A stretch of 64,000 nt of DNA, taken from Streptomyces graminofaciens (lineage in GTDB: Bacteria; Actinomycetota; Actinomycetes; Streptomycetales; Streptomycetaceae). How positions within the stretch are numbered: position 1 is the first letter of the stretch; the number at the start of each line of letters is the position of its first letter. Shown piece by piece: positions 42,770 to 53,046 of this stretch. Both the position numbers and the translations under genes were made by a program. The DNA lies in the NCBI RefSeq assembly GCF_030294945.1, contig NZ_AP018448.1, forward strand, positions 4,494,001 to 4,558,000. The letters run 5' to 3'. The notes under the pieces are model-generated. The model saw only the letters and a list, made by a program, of their open reading frames with translations. It was not told where the DNA came from and searched no databases.

Positions 42770-44335
42770 TCAGCCCAGGAACTTCTTGAACTCGTCCGGC
42801 AGTTCGAGGTCCTGGCCGCCCTGCTGGCCCGGCAGGCCGAACGCGCCGCCCGGAGCGGCACCGCCCTGGGCCGCGGCGGCCCGGCGCGCGGCCTCCTCCT
42901 GCTCCTGCTGCTTGCGCTTCATCGGGTTGCCCGAGCGCTGCTTGCCCTTGGCCTGCTTCGGCTGCTTCTTGGTCCGGCCGGGGCCGCCACCCATGCCGGG
43001 CATACCTGGCATCCCGGGCATCCCGCCGCCCTGGGCCATGCGGGACATCATCTTGCGGGCCTCGAAGAACCGCTCGACCAGGTTCTTCACGGCGCTGACC
43101 TCGACGCCGGAACCCTTGGCGATACGGGCCCGACGAGAGCCGTTGATGATCGTCGGCTCTTGGCGCTCGGCCGGGGTCATCGACTTGATGATCGCGGCCG
43201 TACGGTCGACGTCCCGCTCGTCCAGGTTGTTGATCTGGTCCTTGATCTGCCCCATGCCCGGCAGCATCCCGAGCAGCTTGCTGATGCTGCCCATCTTCCT
43301 GACCTGCTCCATCTGGGACAGGAAGTCGTCGAGGGTGAAGTCCTGGCCCTTCTTGGACGCCAGCTTGGAGGCCATTTTCTGGGCCTCTTCCTGGCTGAAG
43401 GTCTTCTCCGCCTGCTCGATCAGGGTGAGCAGGTCACCCATGTCGAGGATGCGGGAGGCCATCCGGTCGGGGTGGAACGCGTCGAAGTCGTCGAGCTTCT
43501 CGCCGTTCGACGCGAACATGATCGGCTTGCCGGTGACCGACGCGATCGACAGGGCGGCACCACCGCGGGCGTCACCGTCGAGCTTGGAGAGGACCACGCC
43601 GTCGAAGCCGACGCCGTCCCGGAAGGCCTCCGCCGTGTTGACGGCGTCCTGGCCGATCATCGCGTCGACGACGAAGAGGATCTCGTCGGGGCGGACCGCG
43701 TCCCGGATGTCGGCGGCCTGCTGCATCATCTCGCGGTCGATACCCAGGCGACCGGCCGTGTCGACGACCACGATGTCGTGGACCTTCGACTTGGCGAACT
43801 CGATGGAGTCCTTGGCGACCTTGACCGGGTCACCGACGCCGTTGCCCGGCTCGGGGGCGTAGACGGCCACGCCGGCGCGCTCGGCGACGACGCTCAGCTG
43901 GTTCACGGCGTTCGGACGCTGGAGGTCACAGGCGACCAGCAGCGGCGAGTGGCCCTGCTCCTTCAGCCACCGGCCGAGCTTGCCCGCGAGGGTCGTCTTA
44001 CCGGCACCCTGGAGACCTGCCAGCATGATCACGGTCGGCGCGGTCTTGGCGAAGCGCAGGCGGCGGGTCTCGCCACCGAGGATGGAGACGAGCTCCTCGT
44101 TGACGATCTTGAGGACCTGCTGGGCGGGGTTGAGCGCCTTGGAGACCTCGGCGCCGAGCGCGCGCTCCTTGACGTTCTTGATGAAGCCCCGGACGACCGG
44201 CAGCGCCACGTCCGCCTCGAGGAGCGCGATGCGGATCTCGCGTGCCGTGGCGTCGATGTCCGCCTCGGAAAGGCGTCCCTTGCCCCGCAGGTTCTTGAAA
44301 GTCGCTGAGAGGCGATCGGAGAGCGTATCGAACAC
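42770..44335 (-). CDS. ffh: Signal recognition particle protein Ffh
   Basis: 521 residues. The N domain (FDTLSDRLSATFKNL) and G domain are complete: GLQGAGKTTLAGKLG, DTAGR, TKLDGDARGGAAL. The Met-rich M domain follows (KLLGMLPGMGQ, ITPAER-like MTPAERQEP, RIAKGSGVEVSAVKNLV). The C-terminal tail has repeats of MPG and a Lys/Gln-rich region. Ffh binds 4.5S RNA and signal sequences, delivering chains to FtsY, also in this window. GTG at 44335 matches the conserved start. Confidence 0.98.
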   Translation of the reverse strand: MFDTLSDRLSATFKNLRGKGRLSEADIDATAREIRIALLEADVALPVVRGFIKNVKERALGAEVSKALNPAQQVLKIVNEELVSILGGETRRLRFAKTAPTVIMLAGLQGAGKTTLAGKLGRWLKEQGHSPLLVACDLQRPNAVNQLSVVAERAGVAVYAPEPGNGVGDPVKVAKDSIEFAKSKVHDIVVVDTAGRLGIDREMMQQAADIRDAVRPDEILFVVDAMIGQDAVNTAEAFRDGVGFDGVVLSKLDGDARGGAALSIASVTGKPIMFASNGEKLDDFDAFHPDRMASRILDMGDLLTLIEQAEKTFSQEEAQKMASKLASKKGQDFTLDDFLSQMEQVRKMGSISKLLGMLPGMGQIKDQINNLDERDVDRTAAIIKSMTPAERQEPTIINGSRRARIAKGSGVEVSAVKNLVERFFEARKMMSRMAQGGGMPGMPGMPGMGGGPGRTKKQPKQAKGKQRSGNPMKRKQQEQEEAARRAAAAQGGAAPGGAFGLPGQQGGQDLELPDEFKKFLG

Positions 44336-44404
44336 GGCGGTGTCGGTCCTCGGAGTCGGGGGCAGTGTGAGTGTCTTCCAGGGTATCGGGCCCCGCAAGA
44401 GAAT

Positions 44405-44438
44405 CGTCCCCGCCCGCCGGAGGCGGCGGACGGGGACG
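44405..44438 (-). terminator. Terminator after glnD
   Basis: CGTCCCCG (44405-44412) pairs with CGGGGACG (44431-44438), continued inward by CCGCC/GGCGG, 18 bases beyond the glnD stop. It separates the amtB operon from ffh. Confidence 0.7.
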
Positions 44439-44455
44439 GGGGAAATGCCTTGCGG

Positions 44456-46906
44456 TCAGCCGCGCAGCATCTCCTCCAGTTTCCGCGCCACGCTCGCCGC
44501 CTCCCCGCTCGCGAGCGGCACACCGTCGCCGCTCGTCACATAGAAGGCGTCCACGGCGTTGGCGCCGAGAGTGCTGACGTGTGCGCTGCGCACACGTACG
44601 CCCGCGTCCTCCAGCGCCCGCCCGATGCGGTGCAGCAGGCCGGGCGCGTCCTGGGCCCGGACCTCGATGACCGTGGCGTGCCGGGATGCAGCCCCGGCCA
44701 CGGTGACGCGCGGCGGGGGCGCGACCACGCCCCGACGCCGGGGGTAGGCCGCGTCCCGCTCGGCGAGCCGTCCGGCGATGTCCAGCGAGCCGTCGAGCGC
44801 GCGGACGAGGTCGGCGCGGAGGCGGGCCGCCTGGGGCAGGGAGCCGTACTCGGCGGCGACACGCCAGTTCAGCAGCAGTACGGAGCCCTCGACACCGTCC
44901 GGCAGGTCGTGCGCCCGCAGTTCGGCGGTGCGCACGGTGAGGCGGTGCATGGCGAGGACACCGGCGACCGCGGGCAGGACGCCCTTCTGGTCGGGTACGG
45001 CGATGAGGAGCTCCACGCCGAGGGGCTCGGGGTCGGCCTTGGCGTCCTTCTCCTCGGTGTGCGCCTCGGTCTGGGCCCGCAGCGACAGCACCGGCCCGCC
45101 CGTGCGGAACGCCTCGATGGAGAGCCGCTCCTCCTCGGCGGTGGGCGCGTCGGGCTCCGGCTCCTCGGGCAGATCCCCGGCGAACACCGCCGAGACCCGT
45201 TTGACCAGGTCGGAGACGAGGGAGGCACGCCAGGACGACCAGGCGGCGGGCCCGGTGGCCAGCGCGTCCGACTCCGTGAGCGCGTGCAGCAGTTCCAGCG
45301 TGCCCTGCGAGCCGACGGCCTCCGCCACCGACCGGACGGTCGCCGGATCCTCCAGATCACGCCGGGTCGCCGTGTCGACGAGCAGCAGATGGTGGCGTAC
45401 GAGGGTGGAGAGCACCGCCACGTCCTCGCGGTCGAAGCCGATGCGCGCGGCCACGTCCTTGGCGATGATCTCGCCGGCGACGGAGTGGTCGCCGGGCCAG
45501 CCCTTGCCGATGTCGTGCAGCAGCGCGGCGACGAGCAGCAGGTCGGGGCGGTGGACGCGGCGGGTCAGCTCGGAGGCGCGGACGGCGGTCTCGATGAGGT
45601 GCCGGTCGACGGTCCAGATGTGCACGGCGTTGCGCTGCGGCCGACAGCGGACCCGCTCCCAGTCGGGGAGCAGCCGGGTGATGAGCCCCTCGGCCTCCAG
45701 CGCCTCCCAGACCTCGATGGTCGGCGGGCCGGAGCCCAGCAGGGTGACGAGCTGCTCGCGCGCCTCGGCGGGCCACGGCGTCGGCAGCGGCTTCGCGGCG
45801 GCCGCCATCCGGCGTACGGCATGCAGGGACAGCGGCAGCCCGGCCTGCGCGGCAGCGGCGGCGGCGCGCAGCGGCAGTACGGGGTCCCGGTCGGGCTTGG
45901 CGGCGCGCGCGAGCACGACCTCCCCGTCCTGCTCGACCACGCCCTCGGCCAGCGGCGACCGCTCGGCGACGGGCTTGCCGCCCCCCAGCATGGCGCGCAG
46001 CCGGGGCCGCACGGCGCGCGACCGCAGCACACGCCCCACTTCACGCCAGGTCACATCACTGGCGTACGAGATGACCCGCGCTGCTTCGTACACCTGGCGC
46101 AGCAGGGTGTCCGCGTCCAGCAGCCCCAGCTCGGCGGCGACCTGGTCCTGCTCCTGGAGCGCGAGCCGGTCGGTCGCGCGCCCGGTGGTGAGGTGCAGCG
46201 CGTCCCGTACGTCGAGCAGCCGGCGTCGTGCGTCGGCGAGCCCTTCGCGCGGGGCGTCGGCGAGCCAGGAGGCGGCGACTGCCCGCAGGGCGGTGGCGTC
46301 CCGCAGTCCGCCGCGCGCCTCCTTGAGGTCAGGCTCCAGCAGATACTGCAGCTCCCCCTGCCGCTCGGCCCGCTCGGCGCACAGCTCCTGGAGCTCGGGG
46401 AGGCGTTTGGGCGCCTGGTTGCGCCAGTCGGCGAGGACGGCGGTGCGCAGCCCGGCGGTGAGCCCGAGGTCGCCTGCGATGTGCCGGGCGTCCAGCAGGC
46501 CCAACTGCACCTTGAGGTCCTCACCGGCTGTCTTGCGGGCCTCGGCGGGAGTGCGCACGGAGTGGTCGAGCGCGAGGCCGAGGTCCCACACGGGGTACCA
46601 GAGCCGGTCGGCGAGGGCGGCGACGGCGTCCGCGTCGGCGCCGTCGTGGAGGAGGAGCAGATCGAGGTCGCTGCGCGGAGACAGCTCCCCGCGCCCGTAC
46701 CCGCCCACGGCGATCAGCGAGACCCCGCGCAGCCCACCGGCTCCGGCGTCGAACAGGCCGGTGAGCCAGTCGTCGGTCAGCTCGGCGAGGGCGGCACGGC
46801 GCGGCGGCCCGGACCGCGCCTCCTCCTGGAGGAGGCGCAGCCGGGCCGCCGCGTAGCCGCTGGGTCCCGAGTCCTCTGCATCCGTACGTACGTCCGTACT
46901 CGTCAC
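44456..46906 (-). CDS. glnD: PII-modifying nucleotidyltransferase GlnD
   Basis: 816 residues. The nucleotidyltransferase motif is VGGYGRGELSPRSDLDLLLL (residues ~67-86). The HD domain has LLVAALLHDIGKGWPGDHS. Two C-terminal ACT domains follow (VELLIAVPDQKGVLPAVAGV and VIEVRAQDAPGLLHRIGRAL). In Streptomyces this enzyme adenylylates GlnK at Tyr51 under nitrogen limitation, rather than uridylylating it. It follows glnK by 26 bases in the amtB-glnK-glnD operon. Confidence 0.96.
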   Translation of the reverse strand: MTSTDVRTDAEDSGPSGYAAARLRLLQEEARSGPPRRAALAELTDDWLTGLFDAGAGGLRGVSLIAVGGYGRGELSPRSDLDLLLLHDGADADAVAALADRLWYPVWDLGLALDHSVRTPAEARKTAGEDLKVQLGLLDARHIAGDLGLTAGLRTAVLADWRNQAPKRLPELQELCAERAERQGELQYLLEPDLKEARGGLRDATALRAVAASWLADAPREGLADARRRLLDVRDALHLTTGRATDRLALQEQDQVAAELGLLDADTLLRQVYEAARVISYASDVTWREVGRVLRSRAVRPRLRAMLGGGKPVAERSPLAEGVVEQDGEVVLARAAKPDRDPVLPLRAAAAAAQAGLPLSLHAVRRMAAAAKPLPTPWPAEAREQLVTLLGSGPPTIEVWEALEAEGLITRLLPDWERVRCRPQRNAVHIWTVDRHLIETAVRASELTRRVHRPDLLLVAALLHDIGKGWPGDHSVAGEIIAKDVAARIGFDREDVAVLSTLVRHHLLLVDTATRRDLEDPATVRSVAEAVGSQGTLELLHALTESDALATGPAAWSSWRASLVSDLVKRVSAVFAGDLPEEPEPDAPTAEEERLSIEAFRTGGPVLSLRAQTEAHTEEKDAKADPEPLGVELLIAVPDQKGVLPAVAGVLAMHRLTVRTAELRAHDLPDGVEGSVLLLNWRVAAEYGSLPQAARLRADLVRALDGSLDIAGRLAERDAAYPRRRGVVAPPPRVTVAGAASRHATVIEVRAQDAPGLLHRIGRALEDAGVRVRSAHVSTLGANAVDAFYVTSGDGVPLASGEAASVARKLEEMLRG

Positions 46907-46932
46907 CCAGCGACTCCTGTTCTTCTGTTCGG

Positions 46933-48617
<1,685 letters not shown>

Positions 48618-48720
48618 CGGCGTCTCCTCGTCATTGGTACGGCCCCGTGCGGGCGAAGCCTGGAAGCCTGAGCGGATTGAGGGGTGGGCCGGTTATGCGC
48701 CAAGAGATTGGCGCAGCGCG

Positions 48721-48758
48721 GTTTCGTTGGAAGCCCCTCGATGTTTCGCAGCCGTGAC
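48721..48758 (-). promoter_or_regulatory. GlnR box upstream of amtB
   Basis: Reading the plus strand, GTTTC (48721), AGCCC (48732), GTTTC (48743) and GTGAC (48754) are spaced by exactly six bases each. On the minus strand this is GTCAC-n6-GAAAC-n6-GGGCT-n6-GAAAC, the two-repeat GlnR operator with one degraded quarter. A further GTCACG/CGTGAC inverted pair lies at 48803-48825. Nitrogen starvation should therefore induce the operon. The rest of the 351-base gap 48618-48968 has no gene I can support. Confidence 0.8.
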
Positions 48759-48968
48759 GAAGGCGCGTGTCGTGTTACACGTCGATGAACTGCCGGATTC
48801 CGGTCACGCCGATCGTTATCGTGACGCAACCTTCGGCAGAAGGACGGGAACCGGCCGCGGCAAGCCGTCCGATGACCAGGCATGGGGGAGCCGAGTCGGG
48901 CAGTCGGGACGGCCGGCCGCGGCCGGAGTCAAGGGGCCCTTGGGGCGGTGTGGCGGGCCCGGGCGGGG

Positions 48969-50444
48969 TCAGACCGCTTCGGCGGTTTCGGGGAGAAGGA
49001 CGGCGAGCTGGTCGGTGAGGTCGACGACCGCGGCCAGATCGCCGAAATCACGGACGGCCGTGTCGACCGTTTTTCGGATACGAGTGTTGACGCGCTCGGA
49101 GCGGACCTTCCTCGCGATGTCCATGGCCTGCTTGGCCAGGGCCGCACCCTGCTCGGGCTCGCTCCGCAGCAGATGCACGGTGGCCATGCCGATCAGGTTC
49201 AGTGCGTACGACCGCTGGTGCTCCGTGTCCGTGGCGAAGAGGTCGACGGCGCGCTGCATCACGGGCTCGGCCATGGAGGCGTAGGTGGGGCTGCGGCCGG
49301 CCACATAGGCGAGGTCGCGGTAGGAGTGGCTGTTCTCGCCGTGCAGCTCGGCCTCGTTGAAGAAACGGATCCAGTCGGGGTCCGGGTCGTCCCATTCCTC
49401 GGCGTCGGAGAAGGTGTCCTCGGCCATCCGGACGGCCCGTTTGCACTTGCCGGGCTGGCCCATGTTGGCGTAGGCGCGGGCCTCCATCGCATACAGCATG
49501 GACTGGGTGCGCGGGCTCGCGCAGTCACGGCTGCCGTACTGGGCGAGGTGGATCAGTTCGAGCGCGTCGTCGGGCCGGCCGAGGTGGATCATCTGGCGGC
49601 TCATGCTGGAGAGGATGTACGAACCGAGGGGCTTGTCGCCCGCCTCCTTCGCCGCGTGCAGGGCGAGGACGAAGTACTTCTGGGCGGTGGGCTGGAGGCC
49701 GATGTCGTAGCTCATCCAGCCGGCCAGCTCGGCCAGTTCGGCGGCGACCTTGAACAGCGTGCGGGTGGTGGCCTCGGGCTGGGGCTCCTGGAGGAGGTCG
49801 GTCACCTCGTGCAGCTGGCCGACGACCGCCTTGCGGCGCAGGCCACCGCCGCACTGGGCGTCCCACTGGCGGAACATCTCTGTGGTGGATTCGAGGAGTT
49901 CCAGCTCGGGTTTGGACAGTCGGCCCGGGCGCCGCGCGGCGGCGGGCGACTCGGGCTCGGAACGCGGGGCTGGAACCGTGGGGACGAGCCAGCGCTGCAT
50001 CGGCTCGATGAGGGACGGGCCCGCGGAGAGGGCCAGCGAGGTCCCGAGGAAGCCGCGCCGCGCCAGCATCAGGTCGCTGCGCGAGAACTCGCTGATCAGC
50101 GCCACGGTCTGCGGACCCGTCCAGGGCAGGTCGATACCGGACACGGACGGTGACTGGTGGGCGGCCCGCAGCCCCAGGTCCTCCACGGCCACCACACAGC
50201 CGAACCGCTCGGAGAACAGCTCGGACAGGATCCGCGGGATCGGCTCGCGCGGGTTCTCCCCGTCGAGCCAGCGGCGCACACGGGAGGTGTCCGTGGAGAT
50301 GTGACTGGCCCCGAGCTGACGGGCCCTGCGGTTCACCTGGCGGGCGAGCTCGCCCTTGGACCAGCCGCTGCGGACGAACCACGAGCCCAGCAGTTCGTTC
50401 GGGCGCTTGTCAGCGTTCGTACCGCTTCCGCCGTTGCCGCCCAC
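48969..50444 (-). CDS. nsdA: Developmental/antibiotic-production regulator NsdA
   Basis: 491 residues. It matches Streptomyces NsdA, whose S. coelicolor gene lies beside amtB exactly as here. The N-terminus has a helix-rich HTH-like region (LLGSWFVRSGWSKGELARQV, then STDTSRVRRWLDGENPR). The remainder is TPR-type helices (AAELAELAGWMSYDIGLQPT, ALHAAKEAGDKPLGSYILSS, MLYAMEARAYANMGQPGKCK). Mutants in S. coelicolor sporulate and make antibiotics more strongly, so it is a negative regulator. GTG at 50444 is preferred, with a G-rich ribosome site. Confidence 0.93.
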   Translation of the reverse strand: MGGNGGSGTNADKRPNELLGSWFVRSGWSKGELARQVNRRARQLGASHISTDTSRVRRWLDGENPREPIPRILSELFSERFGCVVAVEDLGLRAAHQSPSVSGIDLPWTGPQTVALISEFSRSDLMLARRGFLGTSLALSAGPSLIEPMQRWLVPTVPAPRSEPESPAAARRPGRLSKPELELLESTTEMFRQWDAQCGGGLRRKAVVGQLHEVTDLLQEPQPEATTRTLFKVAAELAELAGWMSYDIGLQPTAQKYFVLALHAAKEAGDKPLGSYILSSMSRQMIHLGRPDDALELIHLAQYGSRDCASPRTQSMLYAMEARAYANMGQPGKCKRAVRMAEDTFSDAEEWDDPDPDWIRFFNEAELHGENSHSYRDLAYVAGRSPTYASMAEPVMQRAVDLFATDTEHQRSYALNLIGMATVHLLRSEPEQGAALAKQAMDIARKVRSERVNTRIRKTVDTAVRDFGDLAAVVDLTDQLAVLLPETAEAV

Positions 50445-50937
50445 TGGAACGCCCCCATCCCTCAAACCACTTGTGCGCTGTATGCGCCAAGCCCTAACAG
50501 AATGCCGGTTACCGCGCCGTACGTCCGACCGTTGTCACCCATCGAACGGAAAGGCGACTTGCCTCCGGCATACCCACAAGCGCGTATGCCCCCAGGACCG
50601 TGCACTCAAAGTAATCCTACGATCACGCGTCCGGCCACGGCGATTCCAGAAACGCCACCATTCGCCACCCCTTCGAATGAACTCACGGTCGCTCGCACGC
50701 GATTCACTTGACACATGCGGAGCTGAAGCAGGCGGAGCGATGCATTCGAGGGCGCGTGTCTCCGGACACACCACCCGGGGCACCCCAGAGCGCCGACGGA
50801 AGCCGACCGCAGGAACGGCACGCGGCAAGGGATCGGGAGTAGGGACACGAGTGGGGACTCGGACGGGAACGGCGACACAGGGTCACGATCCGTCTCCGCC
50901 TCGTAACCACCGGCGCGCTGGACCCGTTGGAGGGGGC
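50445..50937. other. Divergent 493-base gap between nsdA and a prim-pol-like gene
   Basis: It should contain the divergent promoters of nsdA and the downstream gene. I see no convincing gene, repeat or hairpin. Its base composition is less G/C-rich than the flanking genes, as expected for a regulatory region. Confidence 0.35.
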
Positions 50938-51594
50938 ATGGGCTTCACGATCGGCGGCATTCGGGAGATTCGTTCCGGCACACGCAGGCGCGGCCGCTCC
51001 TCCGAGTGCACGGCCGTGGCCGAGTTCACCGGCCTCTGGGGGTGGGACGTCGTCCCCGGCGCGCGGGCGGCTTCGGGCGCGTGCTCGTGCGGCAGAACGA
51101 CCTGCGAAGCGCCCGGCGCACATCCACTGGACTTCGCTCCCCCGGTACGCGCCGGGGCGACGCTCGACGAGGTGGCCGGGGCGTGGGCCGAGTTCCCCGG
51201 TGCCTCGATCATGCTGCCGGTGGGCCGTTCCTTCGACGTGATCGAGGTCGCCGAGTCGGCCGGCCGCCACGCACTCGTAAGGCTGGAGCGCATGGGCCTC
51301 CCCCTCGGCCCGGTCATCGCCACCCCCGAGGGCCGCGCCCACTTCCTCGTCGCCCCCGGCGCCGCTGCCGAGCTGCCCGGGCTGCTCTACCGCATGGGCT
51401 GGGACGACCCGTCCGCCCTGGACCTGCGCGGCCTGGGCCCCGGCTCGTACGTCACCGCCCCGCCCTCCGACCGCGGCGGCCTCGGCCCGGTCCGCTGGCT
51501 CCGCTCCCCCGCGCTGGACTCGGCGACCAAACCTCCGCAGGCGCGCCTGCTCCTCGGCACGCTGGCGTACGTGGCACACCGGTCACGGACGTAG
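50938..51594 (+). CDS. Bifunctional primase/polymerase N-terminal-like protein
   Basis: 218 residues. It resembles the stand-alone prim-pol-like proteins of actinomycetes: AVAEFTGLWGWDVVPGA, CSCGRTTCEAPGAHP (zinc-like cysteines), then WAEFPGASIMLPVGRSFDV. The acidic catalytic motif expected as hhhDhD reads FDVIEV here, so catalysis is doubtful. A role in replication would be inference only. A strong ribosome site (GGAGGGGGC) precedes the ATG. It is divergent from nsdA and convergent with ftsY. Confidence 0.7.
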   Translation: MGFTIGGIREIRSGTRRRGRSSECTAVAEFTGLWGWDVVPGARAASGACSCGRTTCEAPGAHPLDFAPPVRAGATLDEVAGAWAEFPGASIMLPVGRSFDVIEVAESAGRHALVRLERMGLPLGPVIATPEGRAHFLVAPGAAAELPGLLYRMGWDDPSALDLRGLGPGSYVTAPPSDRGGLGPVRWLRSPALDSATKPPQARLLLGTLAYVAHRSRT

Positions 51595-51628
51595 GCCTCG
51601 GCTCTCCGACCTCCGCCGCGTATACAGC

Positions 51629-51669
51629 GAAGCGCCCGTCCCCGACTGCACCGTGGGGGCGGGCGCTTC
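51629..51669. terminator. Bidirectional terminator between prim-pol-like gene and ftsY
   Basis: GAAGCGCCCG (51629-51638) pairs with CGGGCGCTTC (51660-51669), with CCCC/GGGG continuing inward. It sits between two convergent stop codons. Confidence 0.8.
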
Positions 51670-51706
51670 CTTCGCAGGGGCACCTACGATTTTCCGCAGG
51701 AGGGGG

Positions 51707-52912
51707 TCAGTCTCCGATAAGGGCGTCAACGAACGCCTCCGGCTCGAACGGCGCGAGGTCGTCCGCGCCCTCTCCCAGGCCGATGAGCTTGACCGGTACG
51801 CCCAGCTCACGCTGTACGGCGATGACGATGCCGCCCTTGGCGGTGCCGTCCAGCTTGGTGAGCACGATGCCGGTGATGTCGACGACCTCGGCGAAGACGC
51901 GCGCCTGGACCAGGCCGTTCTGACCGGTGGTGGCGTCGAGGACCAGCAGGATCTCGTCCAGCGGCGCGTGCTTCTCCACGACGCGCTTGACCTTGCCGAG
52001 CTCGTCCATGAGACCGGTCTTGGTGTGCAGCCGGCCCGCGGTGTCGATGAGGACGACGTCGGCGCCCTCCTCGATGCCCTCCTTGACGGCGTCGAAGGCG
52101 ACGGAGGCCGGGTCGCCGCCCTCGGGGCCGCGCACGGTACGGGCGCCGACGCGCTCGCCCCAGGTGTGCAGCTGGTCGGCGGCGGCGGCGCGGAAGGTGT
52201 CGGCGGCGCCGAGGACGACGTTCTTGCCGTCGGCGACGAGGACGCGGGCGAGCTTGCCGGTGGTGGTGGTCTTGCCGGTGCCGTTGACGCCGACGACCAT
52301 GACGATGCCCGGGGTGTCGAGCGGCGAGTCGGTGTTGACCGTGCGGTCGAACTCGGGGACGAGGATCGTGAGCAGCTCCTCGCGCAGCAGGGCGCGCAGC
52401 TCGGCCGGGGTCCGCGTGCCGAGCACCCTCACGCGTTCGCGCAGCCGCTCGACCAGTTCCTGGGTGGGCTGTACGCCGACGTCGGCGGTGAGGAGGGTGT
52501 CCTCGATCTCCTCCCAGGTGTCCTCGTCGAGGTGCTCGCGCGAGAGGAGCGTGAGCAGCCCCTTGCCGAGCGCGTTCTGCGAGCGGGAGAGCCGGGCGCG
52601 CAGCCGTACGAGCCGGCCGGCGGTGGGCTCCGGGATCTCGATCGCGGGGGCCTCGGGGGCCAGGGGCTCCGCCTCGGCGACGGGTGCCGACGCCGAGCCG
52701 TCCGGGAGGTCCACCTCCTCGATCGTTCTGCGCGGTTCGTCGCGCGGCGTCTCGGCCTCGTCGCCGACGTGCGGCTCGGCCGGAGGGGCGGTGATGTCGG
52801 GTGTCGTGGGGGGCGCCGGGGGCAGCGGCTTCTTCCTGCGGCTGCCTACGACGAGCCCGCCCAGCACGCCGAGCACGACCACGGCGATGACTACAGCAAG
52901 GATGAGTTCCAT
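51707..52912 (-). CDS. ftsY: Signal recognition particle receptor FtsY
   Basis: 401 residues. An N-terminal membrane-targeting helix (LILAVVIAVVVLGVLGGLVV) is followed by a Pro/Glu-rich acidic A region, the N domain, and a complete SRP GTPase: GVNGTGKTTTTGKLA, GAADTFRAAAADQL, DTAGRLHTKTGLMDEL, TKLDGTAKGG, GLGEGADDL. It docks ribosome-Ffh complexes at the membrane; Ffh is encoded 8 kb away. ATG at 52912 begins directly at the membrane helix. Confidence 0.98.
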   Translation of the reverse strand: MELILAVVIAVVVLGVLGGLVVGSRRKKPLPPAPPTTPDITAPPAEPHVGDEAETPRDEPRRTIEEVDLPDGSASAPVAEAEPLAPEAPAIEIPEPTAGRLVRLRARLSRSQNALGKGLLTLLSREHLDEDTWEEIEDTLLTADVGVQPTQELVERLRERVRVLGTRTPAELRALLREELLTILVPEFDRTVNTDSPLDTPGIVMVVGVNGTGKTTTTGKLARVLVADGKNVVLGAADTFRAAAADQLHTWGERVGARTVRGPEGGDPASVAFDAVKEGIEEGADVVLIDTAGRLHTKTGLMDELGKVKRVVEKHAPLDEILLVLDATTGQNGLVQARVFAEVVDITGIVLTKLDGTAKGGIVIAVQRELGVPVKLIGLGEGADDLAPFEPEAFVDALIGD

Positions 52913-52994
52913 AACAAGGCCAGTATGCGGGACCGCCCCGCGTCGCGTCCGATCGCCGTACGGGGGCACGCTGCCCTTCAATACTCTGGTTACT

Positions 52995-53007
52995 TGACGA
53001 ACCGTCA
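52995..53007. promoter_or_regulatory. TGACG/CGTCA inverted repeat in the ftsY/LLM divergent gap
   Basis: TGACG and CGTCA flank a 3-base centre, about 40 bases upstream of the LLM oxidoreductase start. I recall similar TGACGnnnCGTCA sites upstream of several Streptomyces LLM and acyl-CoA genes, which suggests a TetR-type operator. Confidence 0.4.
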
Positions 53008-53046
53008 GCTACCGTCCCCCTCCACAGCCGCCCGAAGGGGGTCCCC

